From Halisarca cf. caerulea (lineage: Eukaryota; Porifera; Demospongiae; Chondrillida; Halisarcidae), in assembly GCA_963170055.1 (NCBI GenBank), contig CAUJGJ010000313.1, forward strand, positions 1,646,701 to 1,710,700: a DNA stretch of 64,000 bases, in the 5' to 3' direction. The position numbers and the translations under genes were made by a program. Positions within the stretch are counted from its first letter, which is position 1. Each line of letters starts with the position of its first letter. Shown here in pieces: positions 1 through 21,258 of the stretch. The notes beneath the pieces were generated by a model. That model had not been told where the DNA came from and made no database searches. It was given only the letters and a program-made list of their open reading frames with translations.

Positions 1-159
1 TGTCTTTCACAGCTAAATATAAAGTGGCATGCATATCTGGAGTATATCAGTAGACAAGGGACTTATGTGGTTGCTATATATATGATGCTAAGTGACGGCA
101 CAATAACATGCCATTGGCAGAAATAATTGTTTGCCAGTTTCAAAGTTTAGAAGCTGGAA

Positions 160-1130
<971 letters not shown>

Positions 1131-1137
1131 ATGCATG

Positions 1138-1792
<655 letters not shown>

Positions 1793-2629
1793 ACCATCAT
1801 GTTTTTTCTCTGACAGCACACAATCATGCTTTTTCTCTGACAGCATACCCATGAACTGCCCCCACACACCACACCTATATAGACTAGATATTTCCACAAT
1901 TACAGTGCATACACACTGCCTAAATACTATATATTATAATGTTAATTGTGGTACTTTACTTGGCAATTTTTCTTTCTAGTACATGTAAACTTAACCTACA
2001 TGATGTATTGGTTTGTGTAACTTTAGTGGCCACACTACCCATTTCAAAATTATAACCACCCATGCATTGCTGATGAAAAAAGGTTTGATTCAATTAATGA
2101 TAGGATATTAAACGATCTTTAAAATTTTATAAGTATTTCTGAATGAATTGGATCAATGAATTTACTAGTCCTCCCCCCATTGGCAATGCACACAAAATCT
2201 CCCTTATCACATAACAATATAATATACTTTAATATGGCATGTGGCTAACACATAATACAATCTTAAACTGAATCACTCATGGGAGTTTTACTATGATACC
2301 AGTCTGAGAGTGAACACCTTGCATGCATGTGGTTTTAGCATGCAAAGCTGCTGAGTGTACAGGAAGACAAACCATTAAACAATTCAAGCACAATAGCATA
2401 AATTCCTTGCATACCTTTTGTGACATACCAGCAAGAATTCCGCAATGTTTTCTGAGAAAGAATTTAGTCATCACAGCAGTCTATCATGCAAAATGTCCCC
2501 AATGTGATTTTATCATGTCTGCTGAATAATGGAAATGTTATATATTAAATTCCATTGACATAACAATTATATATAGGTTGTGTATCTATTCCTACAACCA
2601 TGCATGCCATAATTATAATGCAAATGTCA
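1793..2629. other. Intergenic DNA upstream of the chitin synthase gene
   Basis: No coding signal recognised. There is a short tandem duplication of a CATGCTTTTTCTCTGACAGC-like unit at about 1799-1845. Confidence 0.5.
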
Positions 2630-2731
2630 TATAAAAGTCCACGCATAGTATCAACTATATAATCAGTACGCCCATCGCATCTCCGCAAAGCTTCTTAGAA
2701 TTCAGTCTCTAAAGTGGTCAGTGTTGAAGTG
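2630..2731 (+). promoter_or_regulatory. Candidate TATA box and non-coding first exon of the chitin synthase gene
   Basis: A TATAAAAG box occupies 2630-2637. About 100 bases downstream is a good splice donor (GTG|GTAAGA, exon end 2731). A matching acceptor (TTTTCTTGCAG) ends at 3834, just before the coding start at 3856. The simplest reading is a leader exon of roughly 2660-2731 spliced to the first coding exon. This is inferred from sequence signals only; the transcription start is not determined. Confidence 0.4.
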
Positions 2732-3834
2732 GTAAGAAAGAGTCAAGTAACGTTTTCATTGTATTTTATGATATATGCTGTATTGGAAAGCAATTGTTGG
2801 GGGCCTGATGATGACACCCAATATGTCAGTTAGACCTCACTTATCCACACATGCACACATCCGTTCTGGCCAGATGAAAGTATGGACAAAGCAATTTAAC
2901 TGGCATGAGGGAGCAGTAATATAATAGCTTACAGAGGAATTACTGCAGATTTGGTCCGTTAAAACCCCTATGCATGCACTGTGAAAGGTGAGGGAACTGG
3001 ATAACTGAGGTGTAGATAAGTGAGGACGTCTGACAGTACATAAAAGTGCAATAAACAGGTTATTTTTTATACCCTTCAATTATTTTTTAAGGACTTGCCA
3101 CAATGTCTGGACTTTTCACTGTTTTCATAACATTCTCAGGAAATTTGTAAACAAAGCTTGTTATAATAGCAGTTTGAACTAATTTTATTGGATACCTCCA
3201 GAATTTGAACTCAGAATGGCCTAAATCTCAAGGGAACCAAAACATGTTGATGCACGAAGTGACCCATTTCAGCTGCAATTTGTCTTTTGAAGTTGCAATA
3301 ACAAATCCCAACCCTGAAATATGGCTTATTGGGATAAATAATTACCATTGGTTCAGTGGTAGAGTTAACAAATTTGTGAACTCTAGCTGGTAAGGTTCAC
3401 AAATTTGTTGACTTTACCCTGTTTACAGAACAGCTGTATTTCAGGGGACCTTAAAAAATAATTTAAGGGTTTAAAAAATAACATGTTAATACTATAATTT
3501 GTAATTACTCTATAGTTACATAATTTATACTGTATAACACATTATGTAGTATTATAAAGTTTATAGTCTCAGTAGTAAAGAATAATATTATTATATATTA
3601 AAGTTAACTGAACAAATAAACTTGTGTGCAAAATATTATTATACTTTCCTAAATATCATGCCTTTTACACTTGCCAATGGTGCATATATATATGCATATT
3701 TGCTGGCACCAATGTACACCTGTCTGTGTATTATATATAATATTGTGATTGTAAATTGTTTGACGTGCTATTTAATTTATGTTTACAGTGTATTTCTATA
3801 AAAATAATTATATAATTCAATGCTTTTCTTGCAG
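2732..3834 (+). other. Probable 5' UTR intron of the chitin synthase gene
   Basis: Bounded by GTAAGA at 2732 and TTGCAG ending at 3834. It holds AT-rich non-coding sequence and an inverted pair around 3362-3410 (GAGTTAACAAATTTGTGAACTC). No gene seen. Confidence 0.4.
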
Positions 3835-3855
3835 CAGTTTATAATCTTATAATAC

Positions 3856-11028
<7,173 letters not shown>

Positions 11029-11239
11029 CTGGAAAACAGTATATATGTATATAAAATCCCATGCCACAATATTTGTATTTGTACTTGGTATGTTAATTAT
11101 AAATATTGATCTGTACATCAAAGCTCCCCTACTACTAAATTCATCCTGCACCACTATTTCCTGAATCTGATGCTATATAATTCATTCTTTAATTGTTTTC
11201 ACTTTCAATTTTGTATTTAATTCATTTGCATCCTGAAAA

Positions 11240-11303
11240 TTAGTGTGTGTGTGTGTGTGTTTGTGTGTGTGTGTTTGGGTATGTATGTGTGTGTGTGTGT
11301 GTG

Positions 11304-11334
<31 letters not shown>

Positions 11335-11336
11335 AG
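11240..11336. repeat. (GT)n microsatellite
   Basis: Interrupted GT dinucleotide tract downstream of the chitin synthase stop codon. Confidence 0.9.
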
Positions 11337-11640
11337 TGCCAGAAATTATTATTTCAATTCTGAATTCACTGCATGCAGTACTTCAGATATGTAGGGATGA
11401 TGCAAAAACAGAATAGCAAGACATTAGTGCATAGTAGTCAAGTTAACATGAAGTAATCATATGGGATAAGTGTAAATATATATGCACAGCTCGTTTATTC
11501 AGAAGTGTGCAATGAACTGTATAATCAAAGAGCTAATCTTTCAGTTGAAATGGTTAGCTCTGCCTGCTCATTTTGCTATGCATATTATATTGTAATTTGG
11601 AACCATCGTCATTCGAGAATATGCATGCTAATCCTAGTCT
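11337..11640. other. Intergenic DNA, nothing recognised
   Basis: AT-rich sequence between the chitin synthase gene and the leader region of ankyrin gene 1; no coding or repeat signal seen. Confidence 0.5.
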
Positions 11641-11968
11641 CACCGAGTGGTCTGGTTCGCGAGACTATAGACTAGCCATGCATGAAGAAGACCTGTGACG
11701 TCAGTACCCCAATTAAATGGCCGAGCGAGATCGGACTGCTCGAGTGGAGGTCTTCCATGGTCTGATGGTCTGAGCTTCACCTGGCCAGACTAACCCAATA
11801 GTTAGCGAGGTTTTTTTGTTCTGAACTCCAGTGGATCTATTTGAATAGTCTGACGAACTACACGCGACGCTGAAAGTTTGACTGGTGACGTTCGGGCTCA
11901 GTATTCAAGTCAGGAGTCACCCCGGCAGAATCTCTTAATTTGTGAACTGGCAATTATTCAGCTACAAG
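11641..11968 (+). promoter_or_regulatory. Candidate promoter and non-coding first exon of ankyrin gene 1
   Basis: The donor region CTACAAG|GTAAATGCC followed by TTATACGTTCATAGAT is repeated upstream of ankyrin genes 2 and 3 (donors at 21259 and 29315). Exon end 11968. The upstream segment has GTGACGTCAGTA and GGTGACGTTC (CRE-like half-sites), GAGACTATAGACTAG and several inverted CTCG/CGAG words. Pairing with the acceptor TCTCTTGCAG ending at 14960 gives a leader exon spliced next to the ATG at 14998. The argument is three-copy conservation; no transcript evidence. Confidence 0.5.
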
Positions 11969-12014
11969 GTAAATGCCATGTTATACGTTCATAGATTGTG
12001 AGACACTTAATGTT

Positions 12015-13035
12015 GTAAGTAAGCCTTGCAAGTCAATGTTCTCTTCAAACCTGCAACTGGTTTGAAGCTGAATGTGTCCACAACTAAATCCATGCTCATT
12101 CACTCTTGCAAGAAGAAGTTGCAAAGGGATTTAATGCTTTGTGTCGATGGTCATGTGGTAAATCAGGTCCGCTGTTTCAAGTATCTTGGTGTTCTGGTTA
12201 ATAACCTCACTTGGTCCGACCATAGATAATATCTATGGTCCTACCATATCAACAAGGTTTGCAACAAGGTCACTCGTCATCTAAATCTGCTTCGTCGACC
12301 ATCTTAAAAATTGCTTTCTTCCCTGGTCTCTTTTGTTCCTATTTCTCAAGTCCTACATACTTCGCTGCTTCGACTATACTGTGACATTGTCTGGTCTGCT
12401 TGTACAAAGCAAGAAGCTCATTGACTCTCGAAACCCTTCTTAACTTTAAATTGGCTCTACTACTCTGCTTCTGCTGCTCGTAGAGAACTTGGCTTGAGTA
12501 CCCTTGGCTAGCTTCAAGGAGAGAACTGATGATGTTCAAGTATCTATCCTCACATTCTGCATATCTCTCCCAGATATTCCCATTTCCAACTTCACACTAT
12601 TACACTCGGTCAGCCTCAACACTCCAGATTAACCTTCCTCCGGTAAGAACTTCTTTCAGACAAAATCATTCAGCTATGCAGGTTCTACTTTGTGGTGATC
12701 ACTCCCATCTCATATTTGTGAAACCAAAGACTTCAAGACCTTCTCTCATTATTGTGAACAACTCTTTTCCTATTAATACATTATTGTCAATGAATGAATT
12801 GCATGTATATTGAACACATTATTGATTTCCACTCCTAATGCATGCTTTCTACCTAAGAATCTGCTACAACTTCAATTTCCATTTTATTTTATTTTATTTT
12901 GAACCATATCCCATTTTGTAGTCCCTTGTTTGTAGGATGCTCTGTCTTCTGGGTGCTGGGTAGAGTATAGCCCCTGGCTAACAGCTCCCCAGGTAGAATA
13001 AGTTTACCTGATACCTGATACCTGATACCTGATTG
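12015..13035 (+). mobile_element. Degenerate non-LTR retrotransposon fragment (reverse transcriptase 3' part and tail)
   Basis: Translation near 12050-12225 gives GLKLNVSTTKSMLIHS ... HVVNQVRCFKYLGVLVNN ... TWSDH, the conserved block just C-terminal to the catalytic box of LINE reverse transcriptases. Further broken pieces (INKVCNKVTRHLNLLRR) run to about 12800 with stops and frameshifts. The 3' end carries TTTTA repeats near 12885 and a CCTGATA tandem tail at about 13005-13033, typical of LINE 3' ends. It lies inside the long leader intron of ankyrin gene 1 and largely explains why that intron is about 1 kb longer than in copies 2 and 3. Confidence 0.75.
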
Positions 13036-14662
13036 CATTTTATCGGGGTCATGGCCCCTCTTCACACAGTTATCTATGGCAAATGTGCCATACAGAGTTT
13101 ATGCGTACACCATGCATGTCATGACGCTGCTCAAAGCTATGAACTTACTTTGTACGATGATGCAATGTTGAGCTAAATAGGGGTTATTCACCACCTACCA
13201 AGTTGTCGTTTTCTACCTTCCCAGGGCCCTATGGTGCACAGTTGGCAATTACCAAGCTAAGCACTATTCCGAGCCTTTTCTTTTTATCATTATTCTTTCT
13301 CTTGATCTGATTCAGGATAATGATCAACACACTATCATTATACTTTCATCGAAATTGATGAGACATTTACATAGGATCTATCGTATAGCCGACCTTTTCT
13401 GCCATATTTAATAGGTGCCTTACAGGTGACGTCAGTCTAGGCGAGCATGGGTCTGGCTACTTCGGACTAACATTTACATATCTTTCAGACTGACAGCAAT
13501 GTGTAATAGTACTGTACAAGATTGAGGCTCATTAGTCATTGATAAGAATACTATAGTTGCAGTTACTATTTTTTGCACGAAGAATATTATGGGTAGTAGT
13601 AACCAAAACTGGTGTATGAGGCAATATCCACTCCTGTTTATGAGTAAATACCTCATTAAACTGTTTTGTAGCTTGAGAGGATGTGATGCTGAGTATCCAT
13701 GGAAACCTGACTAATCTTCAGAAAGTGCTTGGATTTTTGGCCTTTTGTGATGTTAGCTATATGCAATCTCTCGTATCTTAACAACCTACGTATGCACCAG
13801 AAGTCAGCATTATACAGTTTAACTTGCCTAAACCAAACATCCTAGCCCAGTAGGAACCAAAGAGAAGTTTAGTTTAGAAAGGCTTTCGGACTAGGGAGGT
13901 TTAAATTTATATGTACAGCAAATGTAGAGGGCAAAACTTGAGTTCATCCAGTTTAGAGAGCGCTCCAGAATACAGAGGGTTCAGTTTAGCGAGGTTTGAC
14001 TGTAGTTATAAGCCTATAATAAGCAGGAATGGTGTATATTTCTTTACTGACAGAGAAACCATTCATACATGATAGTAAGAGTCTGTGCTTGCAAGAGCTA
14101 AAACTCCCAATGCATGCATAGCATTTATAATGTTACAGTAATTATATCATTAAAATTGTTGTTCATTTAGTCTTGTTTTGATATAAACTTCATCTATTCA
14201 TGGATCAAAACCTTTAGAGAAAAGAGCTAAGGTGCCACAGTACTTCTTGGTGACCCCTGTTCTCACGAATTTGAGCGCATATGGTATTAGTCCACCCAAA
14301 ATCCCAAGGGAATACAAACCACATGTCTGAATGGACTTGCAGATCATTGCATTTATGTACCGCACTATGGTCTCCAACACCAGCTTCCGTCAAGCAAAAT
14401 GCTGACATAGGTTTAAACACAATATGCTAGTATCAATGCATGGCTATTGTGATCAGTACAGTGTCTCACTCACACCGTTAGTGGTCGTTAGTAATTTTGA
14501 CCTTTAGCGATAACATTTGCTGTCCTTCGACCTATATAGCTATCAATTTTGTGTATATGTCATTGAGGTACTGTAGTGAGTCAGACACCTTACTACTCCA
14601 GACTTTACATGCAGTTGTAGCAACAGTTACTGTGTTAATATATTTATGGTCTAAGAATTTAT
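13036..14662. other. Leader-intron and repeat-derived DNA, no gene seen
   Basis: No credible coding region on either strand. At 13840-14010 there is MITE-like sequence with repeated AGTTTAG words ending AGGTTTGACTGTA. The short minus-strand frames at 14198-14420 have no recognisable motif. Confidence 0.5.
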
Positions 14663-14870
14663 TACCGTATATACTTTAATATTCACGGGGTGTATATTAC
14701 GCGGATTTTGGCTTTTAGCGACTTTTGCGTCTTTATATTTGCGGGTAGCCATGTTTTGCCATTGCACAAGAGCCTGATCTAAATTTGGTGTGTGTAAACT
14801 TTCACAGATGGCTTCCAATCCGCGAATACAGCAAATTTTAAGCCCCAGGAAGATTAAAGCACATACAGTA
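14663..14870. mobile_element. TACCGTA-type MITE with TA ends
   Basis: Imperfect terminal inverted repeats: the left end reads TACCGTATATACTTTAATAT and the reverse complement of the right end reads TACTGTATGTGCTTTAATCT. It is bounded by TA, as expected for Tc1/mariner-like insertion. Related sequence occurs near 22379-22570. Confidence 0.65.
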
Positions 14871-14997
14871 ATATACTGTCTATATGGTTATAGTAATGTG
14901 AAGTGTGCTTTGCACCCATAAGTCAACTGTATAATATAGAGTTTGTATACTCTCTTGCAGTATTTGAGCTACACTTTGCAAGACTACTTTCAACACG

Positions 14998-17900
14998 ATG
15001 GGGAACAAGATCCACTTGGCTTGCTGGAGAGGAGATGCTGCAGCTCTTGAGTTCTACACACGAGACCATGAATACTGCTCTCCCGAGTACAAGATGCCAG
15101 ATGTCTTTGGAATATATCCAGTGCATATCTTGGTATATCGCGGGCACATTGATGAGCGCTTATGGGGTTGTTTATTCAACCACATGGATGATTATGACGA
15201 CTTTGATGTAACTTTCAATGGAATGACGGCAATGGATTTGGCTACCCTGACAGGTAATGTACTCATGCGGGGAGTATTATCATATTTCCAAAGTTTGTTG
15301 AAGCTCAGATATATATATAGATTTGGAGAATTGGATTGTTTACCGTATATGTCTGACATCAGCCAGTTATTGCAGTCATTGGAACCCTGGCGTCACAAGG
15401 GAATCTCCAATACCTTTCTGAAAAAATTGAGGCCCAATAACATCAATAGATCGCTATATCCCGGTGCACCACCATTTTTTACTCCATTGTTTGTTGCTGT
15501 ACTTGCAAATGATCTACAGTTGCTGAAGAAGCTCATCTCCAAAGGGGCCAAGCCAAGCTTGCAGCCACCTACCTCTGAAGGCAATTTCAACCTACTTCAC
15601 CATGCTGCACGCTTGGATCGAAACAGTTTGATCCCCACCCTGGTAAAAGCAGGCTGTCCCATTGCTGCTGTCACAAGTCCTGGTGAATTCGACACACCAC
15701 TGTTAATTGCCGCTCACTATGGTCACATTCGAAGTATTAAAGCCTTGGCCGAATGCCCTGGCTTTTCATTGCAGACTTCAGAAGGTGGGCGTGCTCTACA
15801 CGCCGCCGCAAGAAAAGGTCAATTTCTTGCAATTCACATGCTAGTGAAGCTTGGTTGCAATGTGGATTTCAATTCACCACACAAGAACTGCATCACACCC
15901 CTTCATCAGGCTGTTAGGGGAAATCATTTTGGAGCAGTGACGACCTTACTTGAGCTAGGAGCAAATCCCAAGAGTAGAACCACACAGCAAGAAACGGCTA
16001 TGCATTTTGCTGCAAGGTATGGCTCTGCTGATGTTGTCTCAACTCTCATAGAAAGAGGTCTGTCACCATACCCTGAAGAGCTTAAGGATAGTAACATGAG
16101 CCCTTTCGTTATTGCTATCTGTCAAGGAGAACTCAATGTTCTCAAGCAACTTGTCACATGCAGTTCCAAATTCAACTGCCCGGTTCCTGATTTTTGGTCT
16201 GAATTCTACTTGTTGCATTTTGCTCTAATGGCACGGTTTCATCTGAAACGAATGAAGATTCCCTCATTATCCAAGCATGCACATGATAGCATCAAAATTC
16301 CCATTCGCTTCCAGTTGAGTACTGTAGAATTTGAGTATGTTTTTACAATTCCTCACGGTTCAACCCATAGTGATTCAAAGTATCTCTCAGATAGGGTATC
16401 CATTCGTTTCCTCAAGGAAATTGTCAAGTTAGGGTCTAGCATAATGTCTGTTGAGCCGAACACAGGTTTTCTCCCCATCCACGCTGCAGCCTACCTTGAT
16501 GATGCAGAAGCCACGCAACTGTTCATTAATCTCGGTTGCCCCAAGAATGCCTTTACACGTTCAAAGGATGGTTCCCGAGCTACCCCAATGCAAGTAGCTG
16601 CAATGAGAGATTCCGTCAATGCCATTAAAGTTTTGATAGCAAATGGATGTGATGTGGGTTTCCATCACCCAAAAGACCCCCCACCACTTCATGTTGCCGT
16701 CTATGCGGGCTCTCTTAAAGCTGCTAAAGCATTGCTGGATGGTGGAGCAAGTGTTACTTCGGAAAATCACAATGGAGCACTTCCTATACAGATAGCAGCA
16801 GTTCGTAACAACATTGAGATGATAGAAATACTCGTGAAATACGGTGCAAGTGTTTCTGTTGGGTTCAGCCAATATCCAACAAAAAATATGATTGAACTCC
16901 ATAGAAGAATTGATCGAGAGCTGGATGATGTATTCGCAAATTACAAGGGCAGTAGCATATTGGAATCCTTGCGCAAGTTGGATGGTGACAGAGCTGACTC
17001 CGAGGAAGATCTTGCCGTGAGGAAACACCTGAGACGCTTGCAGCATGATGGGTCGACCCTTTACCCACCACTTATCTTAGCTATAGTGTCATGTAATCGC
17101 GAGGCAGTAAGAAAACTCGTCGAGCTTGGAGCTGATCCCAATACACATTTTTTTGGAACAGACGCTCTAGCATTTGCGTTTCAGTTTGAAAATTTAGTCA
17201 TAGCTTCAGATTTGATTGCCTGTGGAGCTAAGATAGATGCTATCAATCCCGTAGGGGATCGTCGTATTCACACTGCTATCAAAAGGGATCAACCTGATGT
17301 TGTACAAGCTCTCATTGACCATAATTGTGATGCCCTTTCCCCATCTTGTGGGAAATTCTGTTTGACCCCTTTCCAGCTTGCATCTTACATGTGCCGACCG
17401 AAGATTCTCTCCATGTTGCATGTTCTAGTTCATGATGCTGACCAGAGAGCTTCATTCGATTTATCACCACTGCATCTTGCCTTGATAGCTCCAAACCGTA
17501 GTCTTACCGACCGTGATGGCAGTTTTAGCACATGCAAATATGAAATTAGCTCTCAGCACCAAGAAGAAACAGTGAATCTGCTCTTAGAGTTTAGCTGCAA
17601 TGTAAATGCCACTGATAACGAAGGGCTGACCCCATTGGACATTGCTTTACGCTATGAATTGGAAAAAATTGTGTATGTGCTCACTAAGGCAGATGGAGAA
17701 AAGGGGAAGAAGATAAAAGACAAAAAAGCACTGAACATACAAATCAAATTCCTTGAGGAACTATTAGGGAGTGTTCTGGAGGAAAACTACACACTGCAGA
17801 CCAGAATGGATGAGTACGAGGATAACATGGGAAGTCTGAAGAAGAAAGCTGAGGGAAGGGAAACACAGGTGCAAGGACTTGAAGATCAAACCCACCATCA

Positions 17901-18558
17901 ATCTCATCGATTCATGCATTTCATGAGTATGCACCAGGTGGATACATCAGGTGGAACTTTTGGTGAGTTCCCAAAATGTGTGTGGCGTATGTATCTGTTA
18001 TGCATACATAAATGCACAACAGAAGAAATCCAGCATGCACAAGTTCCTTACCTCATGCCTATCTGACCTTTACATTGTGTTACATTTGTTACTCTTTAGC
18101 ACTGTGTAGTATTGATTATTGCTGTACATTTGTATGGTGCCTACATACGTAGTATGACGCATTTAGTGATGTTTTTGGGGGTGGGTAGGTGGTGTTGTAG
18201 GTCATGTCAGTGCTCATTTAAATTACAATTTGACACACACATAGGTTCAAAGGATGTAGAAGTGTTCCTTCGTTCGTTCTATGATGGCATCAGAAGAGAT
18301 GCTGAGGCCACAGCAGTTACAGCAGAATTACGAAGGCAGAGAGTCATTCCAGAACTTGTTGAGACCAAGATTAAAAGAGCTCTGGATAGAAAGGAAGGAA
18401 ATGGTCACCTCTATGACCATCTCTTGTCTCAGGCAACTGTCAAAACCCTTCGGATAGTCTGTAATGTATTCATCAAAGAAGAAGGCTATCCAAGGATGAA
18501 TGAACTAGGAGAAAGAATGAAGAAGGAGCTGGCTCACAGTCAATATGTCATTGAAAAT
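14998..18558 (+). CDS. Ankyrin-repeat / coiled-coil / CARD-like protein, copy 1 (intact)
   Basis: Likely a cytoplasmic scaffold or receptor; function unknown. Coding exon 14998-17962 (988 codons plus one base) starts MGNKIHLACWRGD just after an acceptor at 14960. It carries many ankyrin repeats (for example DTPLLIAAHYGHIRSIKAL, ITPLHQAVRGNHFGAV, FLPIHAAAYLDDAE, PPLHVAVYAGSLKAAKAL, LTPLDIALRYE), with non-repeat islands around 16190-16420 and 16850-17050. A charged heptad-rich coiled coil follows, about residues 900-975 (IKFLEELLGSVLEENYTLQ). The donor TTTTG|GTGAGT fits an acceptor at 18244 in phase 1; exon 18245-18558 encodes a helical domain (FLRSFYDGIRRDAEATA ... LYDHLLSQATVKTLRIVC ... MNELGERMKKEL) with a CARD-like leucine pattern. 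The 3' end is unresolved: the frame may use AGGTACCTG at 18643 or the conserved acceptor at 19911. Without splicing the frame would stop at 18066. Confidence 0.8.
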
Positions 18559-18642
18559 GTGAGCTTAATGTATACGTATATGTTCTTTTGCACACACTGC
18601 GTTTGTCCTGGCTACCACGAGACAGATCACACTTTATACAGA

Positions 18643-18899
18643 GGTACCTGTATGCCCTTTCAACTACATTTGTAAGAGTCTCTACTTCTGGAATTGATCT
18701 GATGATTCCATTTACCTATGGTTTGGAGTATACCATAACTGCTGTATACTGTATACGATACATGACAGTATGTGCCTATCCTCCTTGTGCCGCCTTACAG
18801 TTACGACTTGTCTTTGTGACAGTACATTGTGCTTGTCTGTTGGGGCTTCAAGCAGCTGAACGCAGCTATATGTTTGTGCCTGTGTCATTTAGTGTTTAA
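18643..18899 (+). other. Possible terminal exon of ankyrin gene 1
   Basis: After TTTATACAG at 18642 an open frame runs RYLYALSTTFVRVS ... MFVPVSFSV to a stop at 18897-18899. Copy 2 keeps the same frame (26837-27092) with few changes. A GTAAGA inside it (18674) could instead be a donor. Whether this is coding or 3' UTR cannot be settled by eye. Confidence 0.3.
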
Positions 18900-19911
18900 A
18901 ATACATTCAGACATCGAACGTTGTACAATCACTATTCTAGCATGTTGAGGTCAATGAGTTTACAATAGAAAATTATCTCTTACTTGGAGGAATGTACTAG
19001 CCACCTAGTCATACATTGATATTTTGATGGTTTTGGAAAAAACATACATCTCTAACAAGGTTGTTCTACCAAAGGGCAGGTCAGTGGACATTGGATATCG
19101 GCTAAATGTTGGCTTACAGTAGTGAAACGGTGCACCACTCACAACTCACAAGAGCACTGTGGATTGCCACAACCTGACCATCTACAGTAAATGGGGTTAA
19201 CATTCTGCATGCACAATTAACCAAACTGTGAAATTTAGAATAGGAAAACTTCGTATCACATAAAAAGAAATTGCAGTTATAGCACCTCTTTCTAATATAA
19301 TTACTCTTCTGGCTCCCAAGTATAGTGCTGCATTATATGCATGGCATTTGTGTACTGCATAGTACATACAGCAATCCTAAGGCTTTCTAGTCGATACCAT
19401 TGGGGGGCCCCTTCGTGTGTGTGTATTGTAAGCATCGATCTTTGTGCATGTATTAAAGAGTGCAGTAGTATACAGGGAGGATATGGAACAATGGCAGAAT
19501 GGGCATAGTTGCATACAAGCACATGCATAGCATACTCTGTTTGGACAATGTGGGATTTAGTCACACACAATTATTGTCTAACAATTAGGTTATCATATCT
19601 GATGGTGCAACCAATTGAAGTGGTATCATTTCAATCGTCTGAAATGGATATACGTACAGTAGAGAAGAACTTCATCTTGGATATCAAACAAAAATAAGAT
19701 TTCACATGCCTACAGTCAGCTATGGTTGGATAAAGGCAAACTCTAACACTGCATGGATTTCACTTATCCAAGTGAATCAGAATTTACTTGTCAAGCAGCG
19801 ATTTCTCATGCTATGACCAGAGGTGTTCATATAACTGAGATTGCATGAGCTGTATGTGAACTTTAAGGTAAAATGTTTTAATTTTATTCTTTCTTCCTTT
19901 GCTTGTTGCAG
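18900..19911. other. Spacer of the tandem ankyrin array (unit 1)
   Basis: No independent gene. Nearly identical sequence recurs at about 27095-28086, and a diverged form at 35570-36665. It ends in a conserved acceptor (TTGCTTGTTGCAG, 19911). Confidence 0.7.
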
Positions 19912-19954
19912 TGACCAACTGAACCAAAGTGTAGAGCGTGTTAGATCATACTAG
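19912..19954 (+). other. Conserved candidate last exon of ankyrin gene 1
   Basis: All three units keep the acceptor ...TTGCAG followed by TGACCAACTGAACCA. In phase 2 it encodes DQLNQSVERVRSY then stop in copies 1 and 2; in phase 0 it gives an immediate TGA. No upstream exon that I can define supplies phase 2 cleanly, so its use is uncertain. Confidence 0.35.
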
Positions 19955-20929
19955 CAATGCTTACAAAACAGTGCATGTAACTAAACTGTATGCAAATTGT
20001 CACTTTATAACATTAGTACATGTTTCTTACTGTCTCAGTGTTGCGCTATACATACGTAGAGTGCTTGATAACTTTTGTATTCCTTTGTTTTCCTCTCATC
20101 CATGCATTATTGTTATTACTATAGCAGCTATAATTTGTAATTGAATGGAAATCAATTGCAAGTAATCCACTTAATAACTTTGTATTCCTTTGTTTTCTTC
20201 TCGTCCATGTACTATAATATTATTATTACTATAGCTATAATTAATTATTTGCAATTTGAATGCAAGTATATAATCATATGCATCATGTACGTAGCTTGTG
20301 TGCATATGCTGAGGTAGCAGGGCTACGATTAGTATACATCATTGCATGGCCAAAATTTAAAATTGTGGAATTTAAATGATACTATACATGTATGGTATCA
20401 CCTCCCCCACACCCCTGGCCATGCACACACACGCATGTGCATTACCGCATGAAAGCCCTGACAAGCTGTAGCATTCTATGGTCAAAGAACAAGGTTTGAG
20501 TTTAATGCATGCTCCATCGGTAATGTATGGTAAAATGTGTGCACCACGACACAAACTTTGCAGTGACTGCCATGTATATATATATGCAAGTGCACCGTAT
20601 GTAGACATAATAATATATACATGCACAGTGGAAGTAATAGCCAAACACCCATGCACGAGCAGCAAACCAACAAACAAGCTTAAGTATATATAGGATATAA
20701 GACATCAGAAATCTTATCGTCTGAGGAGCCAATAGCCTGAGGCTACTATAACGACACCCAGGTACTGAGCATGCATTTTAATAGATATTGCATTTATAAG
20801 TAATAATTTTAAATTTTATGTGTACTGCAAACTTAATGCACCTATCATCAACCTGTGCTGCCGAATTTGGTAGATCACGTGCGTTGTAATCCCCTCAAAC
20901 TACAGTGGCATTCCGTTAGTCTTCCAGTA

Positions 20930-21258
20930 ACCTCTCTATGTTGTCAGTGCAGGGTTAGACTTAACCTGGGTAGTATAACCATACTAGTCTCCCTAGGCGG
21001 TAGGGTGGGCAGGCTAACGAGACTCAGCCGGTCAGTATCACATCACGTGATAGCGCATTCTCAATCTAGCTAGCTAGACTAAGTCACTAAGAGGACTTCC
21101 CGATAGTCAGCCTCGAATCTTCTTGTTTCGTATTTCTGTGCAATTTATATGGCAAGGTCGAACGGTCTCCACTGAAGTGTGTTGCTAAATGGTTGGCCAG
21201 TGACGTCTAGATTTCAGAAACTCATCGCCCGTGAACAAACCGGCAAGCTACTGAACAG
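20930..21258 (+). promoter_or_regulatory. Candidate promoter and non-coding first exon of ankyrin gene 2
   Basis: Contains a palindromic E-box TCACGTGA (about 21044), paired CTAGTCTCC / CGAGACTCAG words, and GTGACGTCTAG. It ends in donor CTGAACAG|GTAAAT at 21258. A nearly identical copy precedes gene 3 and a diverged one precedes gene 1. The matching acceptor is TTTCCTGCAG at 23136, giving a leader intron of about 1.9 kb. Confidence 0.5.

Noticed and set aside
16561..17046. Minus-strand 161-codon frame
   Set aside because: Antisense shadow of ankyrin gene 1; it recurs wherever the ankyrin coding sequence is duplicated.
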